From: Pseudomonadota bacterium
GTDB taxonomy: Bacteria; Desulfobacterota; Desulfovibrionia; Desulfovibrionales; Desulfovibrionaceae
Reading direction: 5' to 3'
Assembly (NCBI GenBank): GCA_018822065.1
Contig: JAHJKV010000293.1
Coordinates: forward strand, 1-16,594
DNA length: 16,594 nucleotides
Part shown: in pieces, positions 7,348 to 15,060 of the stretch
How positions within the stretch are numbered: position 1 is the stretch's first letter
How the letters are laid out: every line of letters starts with the position of its first letter
Notes under the pieces: generated by a model
What the model was told of the DNA's origin: nothing
Database searches by the model: none
The model's input: the letters and a program-made list of their open reading frames with translations, nothing else
Translations under genes and position numbers: made by a program

Positions 7348-7389
7348 ATGAAGCCTCAAACCTGCACGGAATTTACCCTATGGGCCTGA
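7348..7389 (+). CDS. Putative 13-residue leader peptide coupled to the sulfotransferase gene
   Basis: ATG at 7348 is preceded by AAGGA (7334-7338) with a nine-base spacer, a better ribosome binding site than that of the following gene. It encodes MKPQTCTEFTLWA and stops with TGA at 7387-7389. That stop overlaps an in-frame ATG of the sulfotransferase at 7389 (TGATG), the usual sign of translational coupling. If this is used, the sulfotransferase begins MKLLPPKL instead of at 7380. The peptide has no run of a single amino acid that would suggest classic attenuation. Chance cannot be excluded for so short a frame. Confidence 0.3.
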   Translation: MKPQTCTEFTLWA

Positions 7390-8276
7390 TGAAACTGCTT
7401 CCTCCCAAACTGCGGACCCGCATCAGGGATATCGTTTTCGGCAGGACCCGTATCGCCGTTATCGACCGAGCCGAGTTCGGTGTTGCCCAGGTGCGCCCCA
7501 TCTTCATCATCGGCTGCTTCCGTTCCGGGACCACCCTGCTGCGCTATCTGATGGACAGCCATTCCCAACTCTGCTGTCCGCCGGAGACCAAATTTCTCCG
7601 TCACCTGGACGGGCTGCGCCAGGACCCCGAGTCCCTCCGCGCCTTGGCCACCATGGGCTTTGACCAGGACTATCTGCGCACCCGCTTGCGGGGGCTGAGT
7701 GACGACTTTTTCCTGGCCTACATGGCGGCCAAGGGCAAGAGCCGCTGGGCCGACAAGACCCCGGAATACGTCTACCACCTCGAATTCATCGACTGGCTCT
7801 ACCAGGGAGAGGTGGACTACGTGCTCATCCATCGCAACGGCCTGGACGTGACCCACTCCATGTTCAACACCCGCATCATCCCCCTGGAGGGGAATAAGAC
7901 CCTGGACACCACCTTCGACTACTGGTTCGACAACGCCGCCATCATGCAAGACTGGCAACAGAACCATCCGGAAAACTGTCTTACCATACGCTATGAGGAT
8001 CTCTGCCTCCGCACTAAACCGATTCTCGCCTCGATCTTCGACTTTCTCTCCCTTCCCCATGAGGATGTGACCTCGGTCTGGCATCAGAAAGAGCATGACA
8101 TGGGATTCGAGGACAACAAGGCCCGGCGGCAGGAAAAAATACGCCTCAGCCATGGCAATTTCTCAGCCTGGCTGCCCGAAGACATCGAGCGGCTCAAGGA
8201 GCGGGCCCGGGACACCCATCAACAACTCGGCTATGATCCCCAGACCTTGATGCCTCTCACCCAAGGAAACCCCTAA
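7380..8276 (+). CDS. Sulfotransferase (PAPS-dependent family), first gene of plus arm
   Basis: Up to 298 residues, cytosolic. The 5'-phosphosulfate loop is CFRSGTTLLRYLMDSHS from residue 46. DKTPE at 125-129 matches the conserved 'KTP' region, and HRNGLDVTHS at 151-160 is the 3'-phosphate motif with its Arg and Ser kept. IRYEDLC follows at about 204-210. The family transfers sulfate from PAPS to carbohydrate or protein hydroxyls; next to glycosyltransferases a glycan acceptor is likely. Two starts are possible: ATG 7380, with a weak GGA at 7368-7370, or ATG 7389, which overlaps the stop of a leader frame. The second removes three residues and leaves all motifs intact. The exported propeller gene follows ten bases later. 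Its sequence differs clearly from the other two sulfotransferases, so it probably sulfates a different position or sugar. Confidence 0.85.
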   Translation: MGLMKLLPPKLRTRIRDIVFGRTRIAVIDRAEFGVAQVRPIFIIGCFRSGTTLLRYLMDSHSQLCCPPETKFLRHLDGLRQDPESLRALATMGFDQDYLRTRLRGLSDDFFLAYMAAKGKSRWADKTPEYVYHLEFIDWLYQGEVDYVLIHRNGLDVTHSMFNTRIIPLEGNKTLDTTFDYWFDNAAIMQDWQQNHPENCLTIRYEDLCLRTKPILASIFDFLSLPHEDVTSVWHQKEHDMGFEDNKARRQEKIRLSHGNFSAWLPEDIERLKERARDTHQQLGYDPQTLMPLTQGNP

Positions 8277-8286
8277 GAAGGTGCCC

Positions 8287-10563
8287 ATGAAAAAAAAGCC
8301 TCCCCGTATCCTCCTTGCTCTCTTCGCGGTGCTGCTCACCACAGCCTTCTCTCTTTCCCTTGCCCAGACAGCCGGCCCCGACTGGGTGCGCATGCCCCTC
8401 AGGACTGACAAGCAAAAACGGCTGGGCTACAAGGGAGGCGAGGGATTCCAGATGACCTGGGGCATCTCCTACTGCACCGCCGATCCCAAGATAGTCTACA
8501 CCTGCTCGGACACAACCCAGATCTGGAAATCCACTGACGGGGGAGAGAGCTGGACACCCAAGCACCGCGGGTTCCTGGCCAACGGTGCGCGCTCGGTCCT
8601 GGTGGACCCGGTCAACCCGGACATCGTCTTTGCCGCTGCCTCGCTGCACAACAACTACGAGGATGGTCACAACAAGAAGGACAAGGCCGAGGGCATCTAC
8701 ATGAGCACCGATGGCGGTGACACCTGGACGGAGACGCACCACACGGGCATCTATCGCCACGAAGAGACCCGTGGCAATATTTTTGCCGCCGATTCCAAGA
8801 GCGCCAAGGGCGGCAGAACCATGACCCTGTACTGCGGCAGCTATGAAGAAGGCCTGCTGCGCACCACGGACGGCGGCAAGCACTGGACCTCCGTGGGTCT
8901 GCGGAACATCCCGATCACCGAAGTAGTGGAAGACCCGGACAGGCCTGGGGAATTCTATGTGGCCACCGAGAAAGGGCTCTACGAATATCGCGGCGGTCAA
9001 CCCAGGGAAATCGGCAACCTGCAGAGCTACCCCCGCTCCATTTCGGCCTCGCCCGGCGGCGTGCTCTATGCCGCGACCGGGAAGGCTGGGCTGCTCAAAT
9101 CCACCAACCGGGGCACAAGCTTCACCCCGCTGACCACGGGACTGCCCGAGGCGTTCTTCTCGGACGTGGCGGCCAGCCCGGCTGACCCGAACGTCGTCTA
9201 CACCAAGGTTTCCCTCGGCCGGATCATCGCCCCCTATGCCAGCACCGACGCAGGGAAGAGCTGGTATCCTGCCGACAACTACGACCGGGCAGGCGTGCTC
9301 CTGAGCGAAAAACTCTTCTACTTCCCCAGCCCCATTGCCCCCCACCCCACCAAGCCCAAGGAGGCCATCATAGCCTCCAACGGCAAGGGAACCATCCTGC
9401 GCACCACGGACGCCGGGAAGAACTGGGACTATTCGGCCACAGGATTCACCGGGGGACGCATGGTGGACATCACCTTCGTCGATCCCACGACCATGCTCTT
9501 CGGCCTCTGGGACCACGGCGTCTACCTCACCGAGGACAAGGGCGACTCTTTCGTCGACCTCAACAAGGATCATCCAACAGCCAAGAATACGGTCAAGGCC
9601 TGCGCCGTGGACAAAGACACCTTCGTGATGATCTCCAACCCGACCCACGGCAAGACCTACCTCGGCGTTTCCTATGACCGCGGCCAGAAATGGAACTATT
9701 TCCAAAAGATGGACCGGATGCCCCAGGTGCTATTCTCCTCCTTCCACCCCACCCGAGAAAATGTCATCTACGCCGGCTATTACCGCAGCGACGACCGGGG
9801 CAAGACCTGGATTCCCCTGGATGAACCGATCATGGCCATGGACCCCAACAACGGTGACATCGTCTACTCCGCCAAGCCCCTCGGCTCGAACGCCGATTCG
9901 CAACCCGACTCGGATCTTAACTCCGAATCCGGCATGGAAATGGATTCGGGGGCCGACGCGAGGGTCGATACCGTTGTAACTCCGGAAATCACTGCGGGGA
10001 TGGACTCCAAGGCCATGAAAAAGGCAGCTCGGCTGGCGAAAAAGAAGGCGAGAGAAGAAAAGGCCAACAAAGGGTCCGGCAAGAAAACCGGCAAGGAGCA
10101 ATGTACCATCCTGGTCTCCACCAACCGCGGAGCATCCTGGGAGCCCCTGGGGCTCCCGCTGCCCTTCAAGTTTGGTCTGATCCAGGACATCGAGGTGGCC
10201 GCAACCACGCCGGAACGGGTCCTGGTGGCCGCCCAGTTTGAACTTTTGTGGCATTATGACACCCAGAGGGGCTGGCAGCAGGTGACCTCCAAACAGGGCA
10301 TCGCCAAAAATGCCTTTGGCAGAAACTTCGTCAAACTGGTCGCCGTGGACCCCCGCAATCCCAATCGCGTGGCCATCGGCAAGTGGGCCCCGGCCTTGGG
10401 CCAGGGGGACGGTGTATTCCTCTCCACGGACGGCGGCAACACCTTCAACAACATCACCGGGTCCATGGGACCGGAGGTCTCCATCTGGGGCCTGGAAATT
10501 TCCCCCTTTGACGGCGCCATCTACGCCGGCACTTCCAGGGGAACCTACAGGCTGGACCAGTGA
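8287..10563 (+). CDS. Exported Asp-box (BNR) beta-propeller protein
   Basis: This 758-residue protein starts with a signal peptide (MKKKPPRILLALFAVLL, likely cut near SLSLAQ, residues 22-27). The mature part has about 11 Asp-box motifs of the S/T-x-D-x-G-x-x-W/F type, at about residues 81, 140, 193, 272, 319, 373, 415, 463, 501, 612 and 714 (for example STDGGESW, TTDGGKHW, STDAGKSW). This indicates one or two seven-bladed propellers of the sortilin/Vps10, sialidase or GH74-like kind. Residues about 532-604 are an insert, first acidic and Ser/Asp-rich, then Lys/Ala-rich. I see no firm catalytic signature, so hydrolase, lyase or binding protein are all open. ATG 8287 is preferred to GTG 8281 because AAGAAGG at 8275-8281 is its binding site. 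It lies between two sulfotransferase genes, which suggests a role on the sulfated glycan. Confidence 0.75.
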   Translation: MKKKPPRILLALFAVLLTTAFSLSLAQTAGPDWVRMPLRTDKQKRLGYKGGEGFQMTWGISYCTADPKIVYTCSDTTQIWKSTDGGESWTPKHRGFLANGARSVLVDPVNPDIVFAAASLHNNYEDGHNKKDKAEGIYMSTDGGDTWTETHHTGIYRHEETRGNIFAADSKSAKGGRTMTLYCGSYEEGLLRTTDGGKHWTSVGLRNIPITEVVEDPDRPGEFYVATEKGLYEYRGGQPREIGNLQSYPRSISASPGGVLYAATGKAGLLKSTNRGTSFTPLTTGLPEAFFSDVAASPADPNVVYTKVSLGRIIAPYASTDAGKSWYPADNYDRAGVLLSEKLFYFPSPIAPHPTKPKEAIIASNGKGTILRTTDAGKNWDYSATGFTGGRMVDITFVDPTTMLFGLWDHGVYLTEDKGDSFVDLNKDHPTAKNTVKACAVDKDTFVMISNPTHGKTYLGVSYDRGQKWNYFQKMDRMPQVLFSSFHPTRENVIYAGYYRSDDRGKTWIPLDEPIMAMDPNNGDIVYSAKPLGSNADSQPDSDLNSESGMEMDSGADARVDTVVTPEITAGMDSKAMKKAARLAKKKAREEKANKGSGKKTGKEQCTILVSTNRGASWEPLGLPLPFKFGLIQDIEVAATTPERVLVAAQFELLWHYDTQRGWQQVTSKQGIAKNAFGRNFVKLVAVDPRNPNRVAIGKWAPALGQGDGVFLSTDGGNTFNNITGSMGPEVSIWGLEISPFDGAIYAGTSRGTYRLDQ

Positions 10564-11522
10564 GCGGACAGAAATCTCCCAGGCCAGCGCTCAGGGAACG
10601 CCGGGTCACGCGGCCCGTGTTCATCATTGGTGCCCCCCGGAGCGGCACCTCCTTCGTGTCCGAGGCGTTTTCCTGCCATGAGGACCTGGGCTGGGTTCCC
10701 ATCTACATGAACCGCTACCCGGCCCGAACCTGTTTTGCCGTGCTCAACAGGCTGCTCGACCTGCCCTTCGTCGGCCCCCACCTGCGGGGCCAAAAGAAGC
10801 AGCGCAAGGGACTCCTGGCTCTGGTCCGCCACCTGCTGCCCTATTCCGCAGAATCCTATCCGTTCTGGGAATACCATTGCGGCCCGAAGATGCTCCACGA
10901 ATTCCTGGCCGACGCCCGCGCCTCGGACCAGGAAAGACGCAGTGCGCGTCTGGGCGTGGCCGAGGTGTTGCGCATGAGCGGCAAACCCCGCTTTTTTGCC
11001 AAGCTCACCGGCCCGCCGCGCATCAGCTACCTCGCTAGCATCTTTCCTGACGCGCTCTTCCTACATCTAGTGCGCGACCCCAGGGCCGTGGTGGCCTCGC
11101 TGCTCTCGGTGGGTTTCTGGCGACAGGGCGGCGGCTTTGAAAAGCCCTGGTGGCAGGGTGGGCTGACAGAGGCGGACCTGGATGAATGGCAAAAAAGCGG
11201 CAAGGCCCCGGAGGTGCTGGCCGCCGTGCAGTGGCGGGCCATCCTGGCCCATGCCCAGCACGAGGGCACGACCCTTGGCCCGACCCAGTATCGCGAACTG
11301 CGCTACGAGGACTTCGTTAAGCGCCCCCTGGAACTGCTGGACGAGCTCTTCGGCTTCTGCGACCTGCCCCCTTCGACCCGGTCCACGGACAACCTGCGCC
11401 GGGCCGGGCTCCGACCTGGACTCAATTCCAAGTATTTGAAAATTCTCACGCCTGAACAGATCAGCCGGGTCGAGAACGTCACCCGCGAAACCGCCGAGTC
11501 ACGAGGCTACGAGATTTCATGA
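10560..11522 (+). CDS. Sulfotransferase (PAPS-dependent family), third copy
   Basis: This 320-residue protein begins at GTG 10560, which overlaps the TGA of the propeller gene (GTGA), so translation is probably coupled. The 5'-phosphosulfate loop is IIGAPRSGTSFVSEAF (22-37), and HLVRDPRAVVASLL (169-182) is a textbook 3'-phosphate motif. LRYEDFV is at about 256-262. The 'KTP' element seen in the copy at 7380 is replaced by KLTGPP at about 148-153. The central part (about 45-110) is rich in Arg, Lys and aromatic residues and is probably the acceptor-specific region. It resembles the family of bacterial sulfotransferases in capsule and lipo-oligosaccharide gene sets. The GT4 gene overlaps its end by four bases (ATGA). 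The acceptor is unknown. Confidence 0.85.
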   Translation: MSGQKSPRPALRERRVTRPVFIIGAPRSGTSFVSEAFSCHEDLGWVPIYMNRYPARTCFAVLNRLLDLPFVGPHLRGQKKQRKGLLALVRHLLPYSAESYPFWEYHCGPKMLHEFLADARASDQERRSARLGVAEVLRMSGKPRFFAKLTGPPRISYLASIFPDALFLHLVRDPRAVVASLLSVGFWRQGGGFEKPWWQGGLTEADLDEWQKSGKAPEVLAAVQWRAILAHAQHEGTTLGPTQYRELRYEDFVKRPLELLDELFGFCDLPPSTRSTDNLRRAGLRPGLNSKYLKILTPEQISRVENVTRETAESRGYEIS

Positions 11523-12775
11523 ACAGCCGTCTCCACACCGAGCCGGTCCTGCTGGCCAACAAGTTTTTCTACCTCAAGGGCGGGGCCGAGACGGTTTTCT
11601 TCCAGGAACGGACGTTGCTGCAGCAGCGGGGAGTGACCACCCTGGACTTTGCCATGCGCCACCCCGAAAACCTGGCCTCGGAGCAGGAAGCGTATTTCGT
11701 TTCCCACCGAGACTACCACGCCAGTCACGGCACCCTCCAAAAACTCTCCCTGGCCGGATCCTTCATCCACAGCCGGGAGGCCGTGCGCAATATCCTCAAG
11801 CTGGCCCGCGACACCCGCCCTGCCCTGGCCCATCTGCACAACGTCTACCACCAGCTCACGCCCTCCATCATCCCGACCCTCAAGGGGCTTGGTATCAAGG
11901 TGGTGGTCACTCTGCACGACCTGAAGCTCGCCTGCCCGGCCTACCTGATGCTCGACTGCCAAGGCGAAATCTGCGAGCAATGCCTGGGACATCATTATCT
12001 TCGCCCTCTGACCACCAATTGCCAGGGCTCCCGGTTCCGAGGGGCACTCTTGGCCGCCGAATCTCTCTACCATTTCTGGCGCAAAACCTGGGAACAGGCC
12101 GACCTGTTCATCACCCCCAGCCGCTTCCTGAAGGATGTGGTCTGCGCCGAACGGCTGCCACGCGACAAGGTCGTGGTCCTGCCCAACGCCATCGACACCG
12201 ACGCCTTCACGCCCGTGCCCGGCGACAAGGGCTACCTGCTCTTCTTTGGCCGCCTCTCCCGGGAAAAGGGCATCGAAACCTTGCTCCGGGCCCATGCGAC
12301 CTTGGCGGACCAAGCCGAACTGGTCGTCGTGGGCTCCGGCCCCGAGGAAGAGCGACTCCGCCAGGACTACCCCCGGGCGACCTTCACCGGCTACAAGACC
12401 GGCGAGGAACTACGCATTCTGGTGGCCAACGCCGCCATGGTCTCCATCCCCTCCGAGTGGTACGAGAACTGCCCCATGACCATCCTGGAGGCCATGGCCC
12501 TCGAACGGCCCGTGGTCGCCTCCAACCTGGGGGGCATCCCGGAACTGGTGGAGCACGGCGTCACCGGACTGCTCCATCCCCACGGCGACGAAGCTGCCCT
12601 CGGAGCCTGTCTGCGGCAACTGCTCGACGATCCTGCCAAACGAACCGCGATGGGCCGGGTCGCCAGGGAGCGCATCCTGAAACGCCACACCCTGGCTAGG
12701 CACGGCGACCGGCTGTTGGCCATCTACGACGCCCTGCTCGCGGGTGACCCGACCCGGCTCACGGAGGACAACTGA
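11519..12775 (+). CDS. GT4-family glycosyltransferase with a cysteine cluster
   Basis: This 418-residue protein has the GT-B fold pattern of family 4 retaining glycosyltransferases: an N-terminal acceptor domain (NKFFYLKGGAET at 14-25, the usual glycine-rich start), then the nucleotide-sugar domain with LLFFGRLSREKGIETLL at about 240-256. The catalytic E-x7-E motif is ENCPMTILE, residues 316-324. Between the domains is a set of cysteines (C139, C147, C152, C155, C168) that resembles the zinc-binding insert of a GT4 subgroup. The protein would use a nucleotide-activated sugar to extend a lipid-linked repeat unit at the inner membrane. It overlaps the sulfotransferase by ATGA and the next GT4 gene by TGATG, so the three genes are one translational unit. 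Donor and acceptor sugars cannot be read from the sequence. Confidence 0.87.
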   Translation: MNSRLHTEPVLLANKFFYLKGGAETVFFQERTLLQQRGVTTLDFAMRHPENLASEQEAYFVSHRDYHASHGTLQKLSLAGSFIHSREAVRNILKLARDTRPALAHLHNVYHQLTPSIIPTLKGLGIKVVVTLHDLKLACPAYLMLDCQGEICEQCLGHHYLRPLTTNCQGSRFRGALLAAESLYHFWRKTWEQADLFITPSRFLKDVVCAERLPRDKVVVLPNAIDTDAFTPVPGDKGYLLFFGRLSREKGIETLLRAHATLADQAELVVVGSGPEEERLRQDYPRATFTGYKTGEELRILVANAAMVSIPSEWYENCPMTILEAMALERPVVASNLGGIPELVEHGVTGLLHPHGDEAALGACLRQLLDDPAKRTAMGRVARERILKRHTLARHGDRLLAIYDALLAGDPTRLTEDN

Positions 12776-13902
12776 TGCGCATCGCCATGATCGGGCTTCG
12801 GGGTATCGTGGAAGGCGTGTCCGGCGGCATTGAGCGACACGTGCGCGAACTGGCCATCCGCATGGTCGGCCTCGGCCACCAGGTCTCGGTCATCTGCCGC
12901 CCGCGCTATGAGACCTACCCGGAGCCCGAGTACTTGGGCGTCCGGCTCATCCATCGTCCGGCCATCTATTCCAAGCATCTGGAGGCCATCTCCAACACTG
13001 CCCTCGGCATGCCCGCGGCCATCGCTGCCGCAGATCTGGTCCATGTTCACGCCACCGGCCCCTCGCTGCTCTCCTGGATGCCACGCCTGGCCGGACGGGC
13101 CTCCGTGGTCACCGTGCATGGCCTGGATTTCCAGCGGGCCAAGTGGGGCGGGGTGGCCAGCCTGGTCCTGCGCGTCGGAGCCTGGACCTCGGTCCACTGT
13201 CCCAACCGGACCATCGTGGTCTCTGGAGACCTGAAGCAGCACTACGCCGAGCACTATGGCCAAGACACGGTGCACATCCCCAACGGCATCACTGAACCGG
13301 TCCGCCGTCCCCTAGACGGGCTGCAACGATTTGGCCTGGAAAAAAACGGCTACATCCTGGCCCTGGGCAGGCTGGTGCCGGAAAAGGGGTTCCACTATCT
13401 CATCGAGGCCTTCCGGCGCATCGAGACCAGTCTAAAATTGGTCATCGCCGGACCGTCCAGCCATTCCGACGAATATCTTACCCGACTCAAAACCCTGGCC
13501 GGGGATGACCCGCGAATCCTCTTTGTCGGCCCGCTCTTCGGCAACGACAAGGACGAGGCTTTTTCAAGCGCCAAACTCTTCGTGTTGCCCTCGGACCTGG
13601 AGGGGATGCCCATCGTCCTGCTGGAGGCCATGGCCTACGGCTGCCCGGTGCTGACCTCGGACATCCCCCCCTGCATCGAAACCTTTAACGACGGCGAAGC
13701 CTACCCGCCGCTCACCGGACGCCTGGGCTACCGCTTCCAGGCCGGAAACGTGGACTCTCTTTCCTCCAGCCTGAGCGTCATGCTCGCCCGTGACGACCTT
13801 GCCGGAATGGGCCTGCGCGCCCGCACCTTTGCCCTGGGGCGCTACGACTGGGACACCATCACCAGCCAGACCATTGAGGTCTATCAGTCCGCCCTGAACT
13901 AG
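12775..13902 (+). CDS. GT4-family glycosyltransferase
   Basis: This 375-residue protein begins MRIAMIGLRGIVEGVSGGIERHV, the classic GT4 opening with the G-G-x-E loop. It has VVTVHGLDFQRAKW at about 118-131, seen in a GT4 subgroup of surface-polysaccharide enzymes, and ILALGRLVPEKGFHYLI at about 194-210. The catalytic E-x7-E is EGMPIVLLE (276-284). It should add a hexose or related sugar to a lipid-linked glycan on the cytoplasmic face. The ATG overlaps the stop of the preceding GT4 gene. It is the last gene of the plus-strand polysaccharide operon; the next gene, after a 158-base gap, has its own promoter and belongs to other business. No clear terminator follows. Specificity is unknown. Confidence 0.88.
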   Translation: MRIAMIGLRGIVEGVSGGIERHVRELAIRMVGLGHQVSVICRPRYETYPEPEYLGVRLIHRPAIYSKHLEAISNTALGMPAAIAAADLVHVHATGPSLLSWMPRLAGRASVVTVHGLDFQRAKWGGVASLVLRVGAWTSVHCPNRTIVVSGDLKQHYAEHYGQDTVHIPNGITEPVRRPLDGLQRFGLEKNGYILALGRLVPEKGFHYLIEAFRRIETSLKLVIAGPSSHSDEYLTRLKTLAGDDPRILFVGPLFGNDKDEAFSSAKLFVLPSDLEGMPIVLLEAMAYGCPVLTSDIPPCIETFNDGEAYPPLTGRLGYRFQAGNVDSLSSSLSVMLARDDLAGMGLRARTFALGRYDWDTITSQTIEVYQSALN

Positions 13903-13973
13903 AGAATCACGCGCCCGAATAAGCGGCAGCGGCAACCACCTCGTGAAAGCCACAGAACAAGCGCTTATCCCCG

Positions 13974-14002
13974 TTGCCATAACTCGCTTTTTTCCCTACT
14001 AT
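13974..14002 (+). promoter_or_regulatory. Sigma-70-type promoter for the DHH gene
   Basis: TTGCCA (13974-13979, five of six consensus positions) and TACTAT (13997-14002, four of six) are separated by exactly 17 bases. Transcription would begin near 14009, giving a leader of about 50 bases that carries a strong ribosome binding site. It separates the DHH gene from the polysaccharide operon. Confidence 0.55.
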
Positions 14003-14047
14003 GTTTCCATGACCCGCAAGGTCCTGAGGTGGTATTACCTGCAATGG

Positions 14048-14054
14048 AAGGAGG
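14048..14054 (+). promoter_or_regulatory. Strong ribosome binding site that fixes a TTG start
   Basis: AAGGAGG is followed by a six-base spacer and TTG at 14061. The only nearby ATG (14056) is one base from this site and in another frame that closes after about 20 codons. The TTG is therefore the probable start of the DHH gene; a strong site often compensates for a weak start codon. Confidence 0.65.
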
Positions 14055-14060
14055 GATGCC

Positions 14061-14996
14061 TTGCGACTCGTCACTCGTGCCGACTTTGACGGACTTGCCT
14101 GCGCTGTGCTGCTCTCGGAAATAGGGCTCATGGATAACTGGCTGTTCGTCCACCCCAAGGACGTCCAGGACGGGAAATATCCCGGCAACCCGGACGACAT
14201 TGTTGCCAACGTTCCCTACATTCCCGGCTGCGGCTATTGGTTCGATCACCACGCCTCCGAAGATTATCGTCTGGCGCCCGGCATCGACTACCGGGGCATG
14301 AGCATGCAGGCCCCCAGTTGCGCCCGGATCATCTGGGAATTCTTCGGCGGGGCCGAAGCATATGGGACCAAATATGACGAGATGCTCCACTTCGTGGACA
14401 AGGTGGACTCAGGCAACCTCTCCCTGAACGAGGTCCTCCACCCCGAAGGGTGGGTGCTCATGGGCTTCATCATGGACCCCCGGACCGGTCTGGCCCACTA
14501 CCGCTATTTCAACATTTCCAACTACCAGCTCATGGAAGACATGATCGGGTACATCAAGACCATGCATGTGAACCAGGTCCTGGAACAAGCGGACGTGGCC
14601 GAACGGGTGGAACGCTATTTCATGCAGGAGAAGCACTTCAAGCATATGCTCCTGGAAAACATCATCACCATCGACAACGTCATCGTGCTCGACATGCGCC
14701 ACTTGGATACCATTCCTCCCGGCAACCGCTTCACCATGTATTCCCTGTTCCCTGAATGCAACATTTCCATCCAGGCTCTCTGGGGCAAGAAGAAGCAGAA
14801 CACGGTGTTTTCCGTGGGCTATTCCATCCTGAACCGCACCAGCCAGGTGGACGTTGGCAGATTGATGCTCAAGTACGGCGGCGGCGGCCATACCCAGGTC
14901 GGCACCTGTCAGGTTCCCAACTACATGGCTGATGACGTGCTCCAGGAACTGATCAACGAACTGCGCGACCACGGGAGTGTGGCGGCGGCGAGTTGA
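14061..14996 (+). CDS. DHH-family phosphoesterase (exopolyphosphatase/nanoRNase-like)
   Basis: This 311-residue protein has both domains of the DHH/DHHA1 superfamily. Motif I is TRADFDG (5-11), with Arg where many members have His. The name-giving D-H-H is at 62-64 in WFDHHAS, and DKVDSGN at about 113-119 supplies a further metal ligand. The C-terminal DHHA1 signature is GGGGHTQVGTC (273-283). Members are Mn-dependent phosphoesterases acting on polyphosphate, short RNA or cyclic-di-nucleotide breakdown products. The Arg variant of motif I is often annotated as exopolyphosphatase-like, but the substrate is not known. The start is TTG, chosen from the ribosome binding site at 14048-14054. It has its own promoter upstream and a terminator just after its stop, so it is probably monocistronic and unrelated to the polysaccharide genes. 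Confidence 0.85.
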   Translation: MRLVTRADFDGLACAVLLSEIGLMDNWLFVHPKDVQDGKYPGNPDDIVANVPYIPGCGYWFDHHASEDYRLAPGIDYRGMSMQAPSCARIIWEFFGGAEAYGTKYDEMLHFVDKVDSGNLSLNEVLHPEGWVLMGFIMDPRTGLAHYRYFNISNYQLMEDMIGYIKTMHVNQVLEQADVAERVERYFMQEKHFKHMLLENIITIDNVIVLDMRHLDTIPPGNRFTMYSLFPECNISIQALWGKKKQNTVFSVGYSILNRTSQVDVGRLMLKYGGGGHTQVGTCQVPNYMADDVLQELINELRDHGSVAAAS

Positions 14997-15021
14997 AATC
15001 CCCCTCTATACAACCCCACAT

Positions 15022-15060
15022 CCGTCTGCTAGGAACCTCTGCTTGGCAGACGGTTTTTTT
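15022..15060 (+). terminator. Intrinsic terminator after the DHH gene, abutting the EamA start
   Basis: CCGTCTGC (15022-15029) pairs with GCAGACGG (15046-15053) in an eight-pair stem with a 16-base loop, followed by seven T residues (15054-15060). It lies 25 bases after the DHH stop codon. The next base, 15061, is the A of the EamA ATG, so the terminator occupies the place where that gene's ribosome binding site should be. Confidence 0.8.

Larger units (their letters stand above)
6733..7379. other. AT-rich divergent intergenic control region
   Basis: About 650 bases separate the two divergent polysaccharide gene sets. The stretch from about 6830 to 7150 is clearly richer in A and T than the genes on either side. 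It holds a plausible minus-strand promoter, a structured leader for the chain-length gene, two spaced inverted repeats and, near the plus-strand genes, a hairpin and a 13-codon leader frame. I found no convincing sigma-70 or sigma-54 promoter for the plus arm, although one must exist here or further in. A minus-strand frame of 116 codons (6951-7301) lies across it but looks non-coding. A high-AT gap between divergent operons is typical of a site for regulator or nucleoid-protein binding. Confidence 0.7.

Noticed and set aside
8257..9705. A 482-codon minus-strand open frame opposite the propeller gene
   Set aside because: Its composition (Val, Gly, Ala, His) and lack of motifs are typical of an antisense frame; the plus strand has a signal peptide and repeated Asp-boxes.
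13919..13968. ATAAGCG and CGCTTAT inverted repeat after the last GT4 gene, considered as a terminator
   Set aside because: The loop is 36 bases and the T-run comes about 20 bases later, so it does not form a proper intrinsic terminator.
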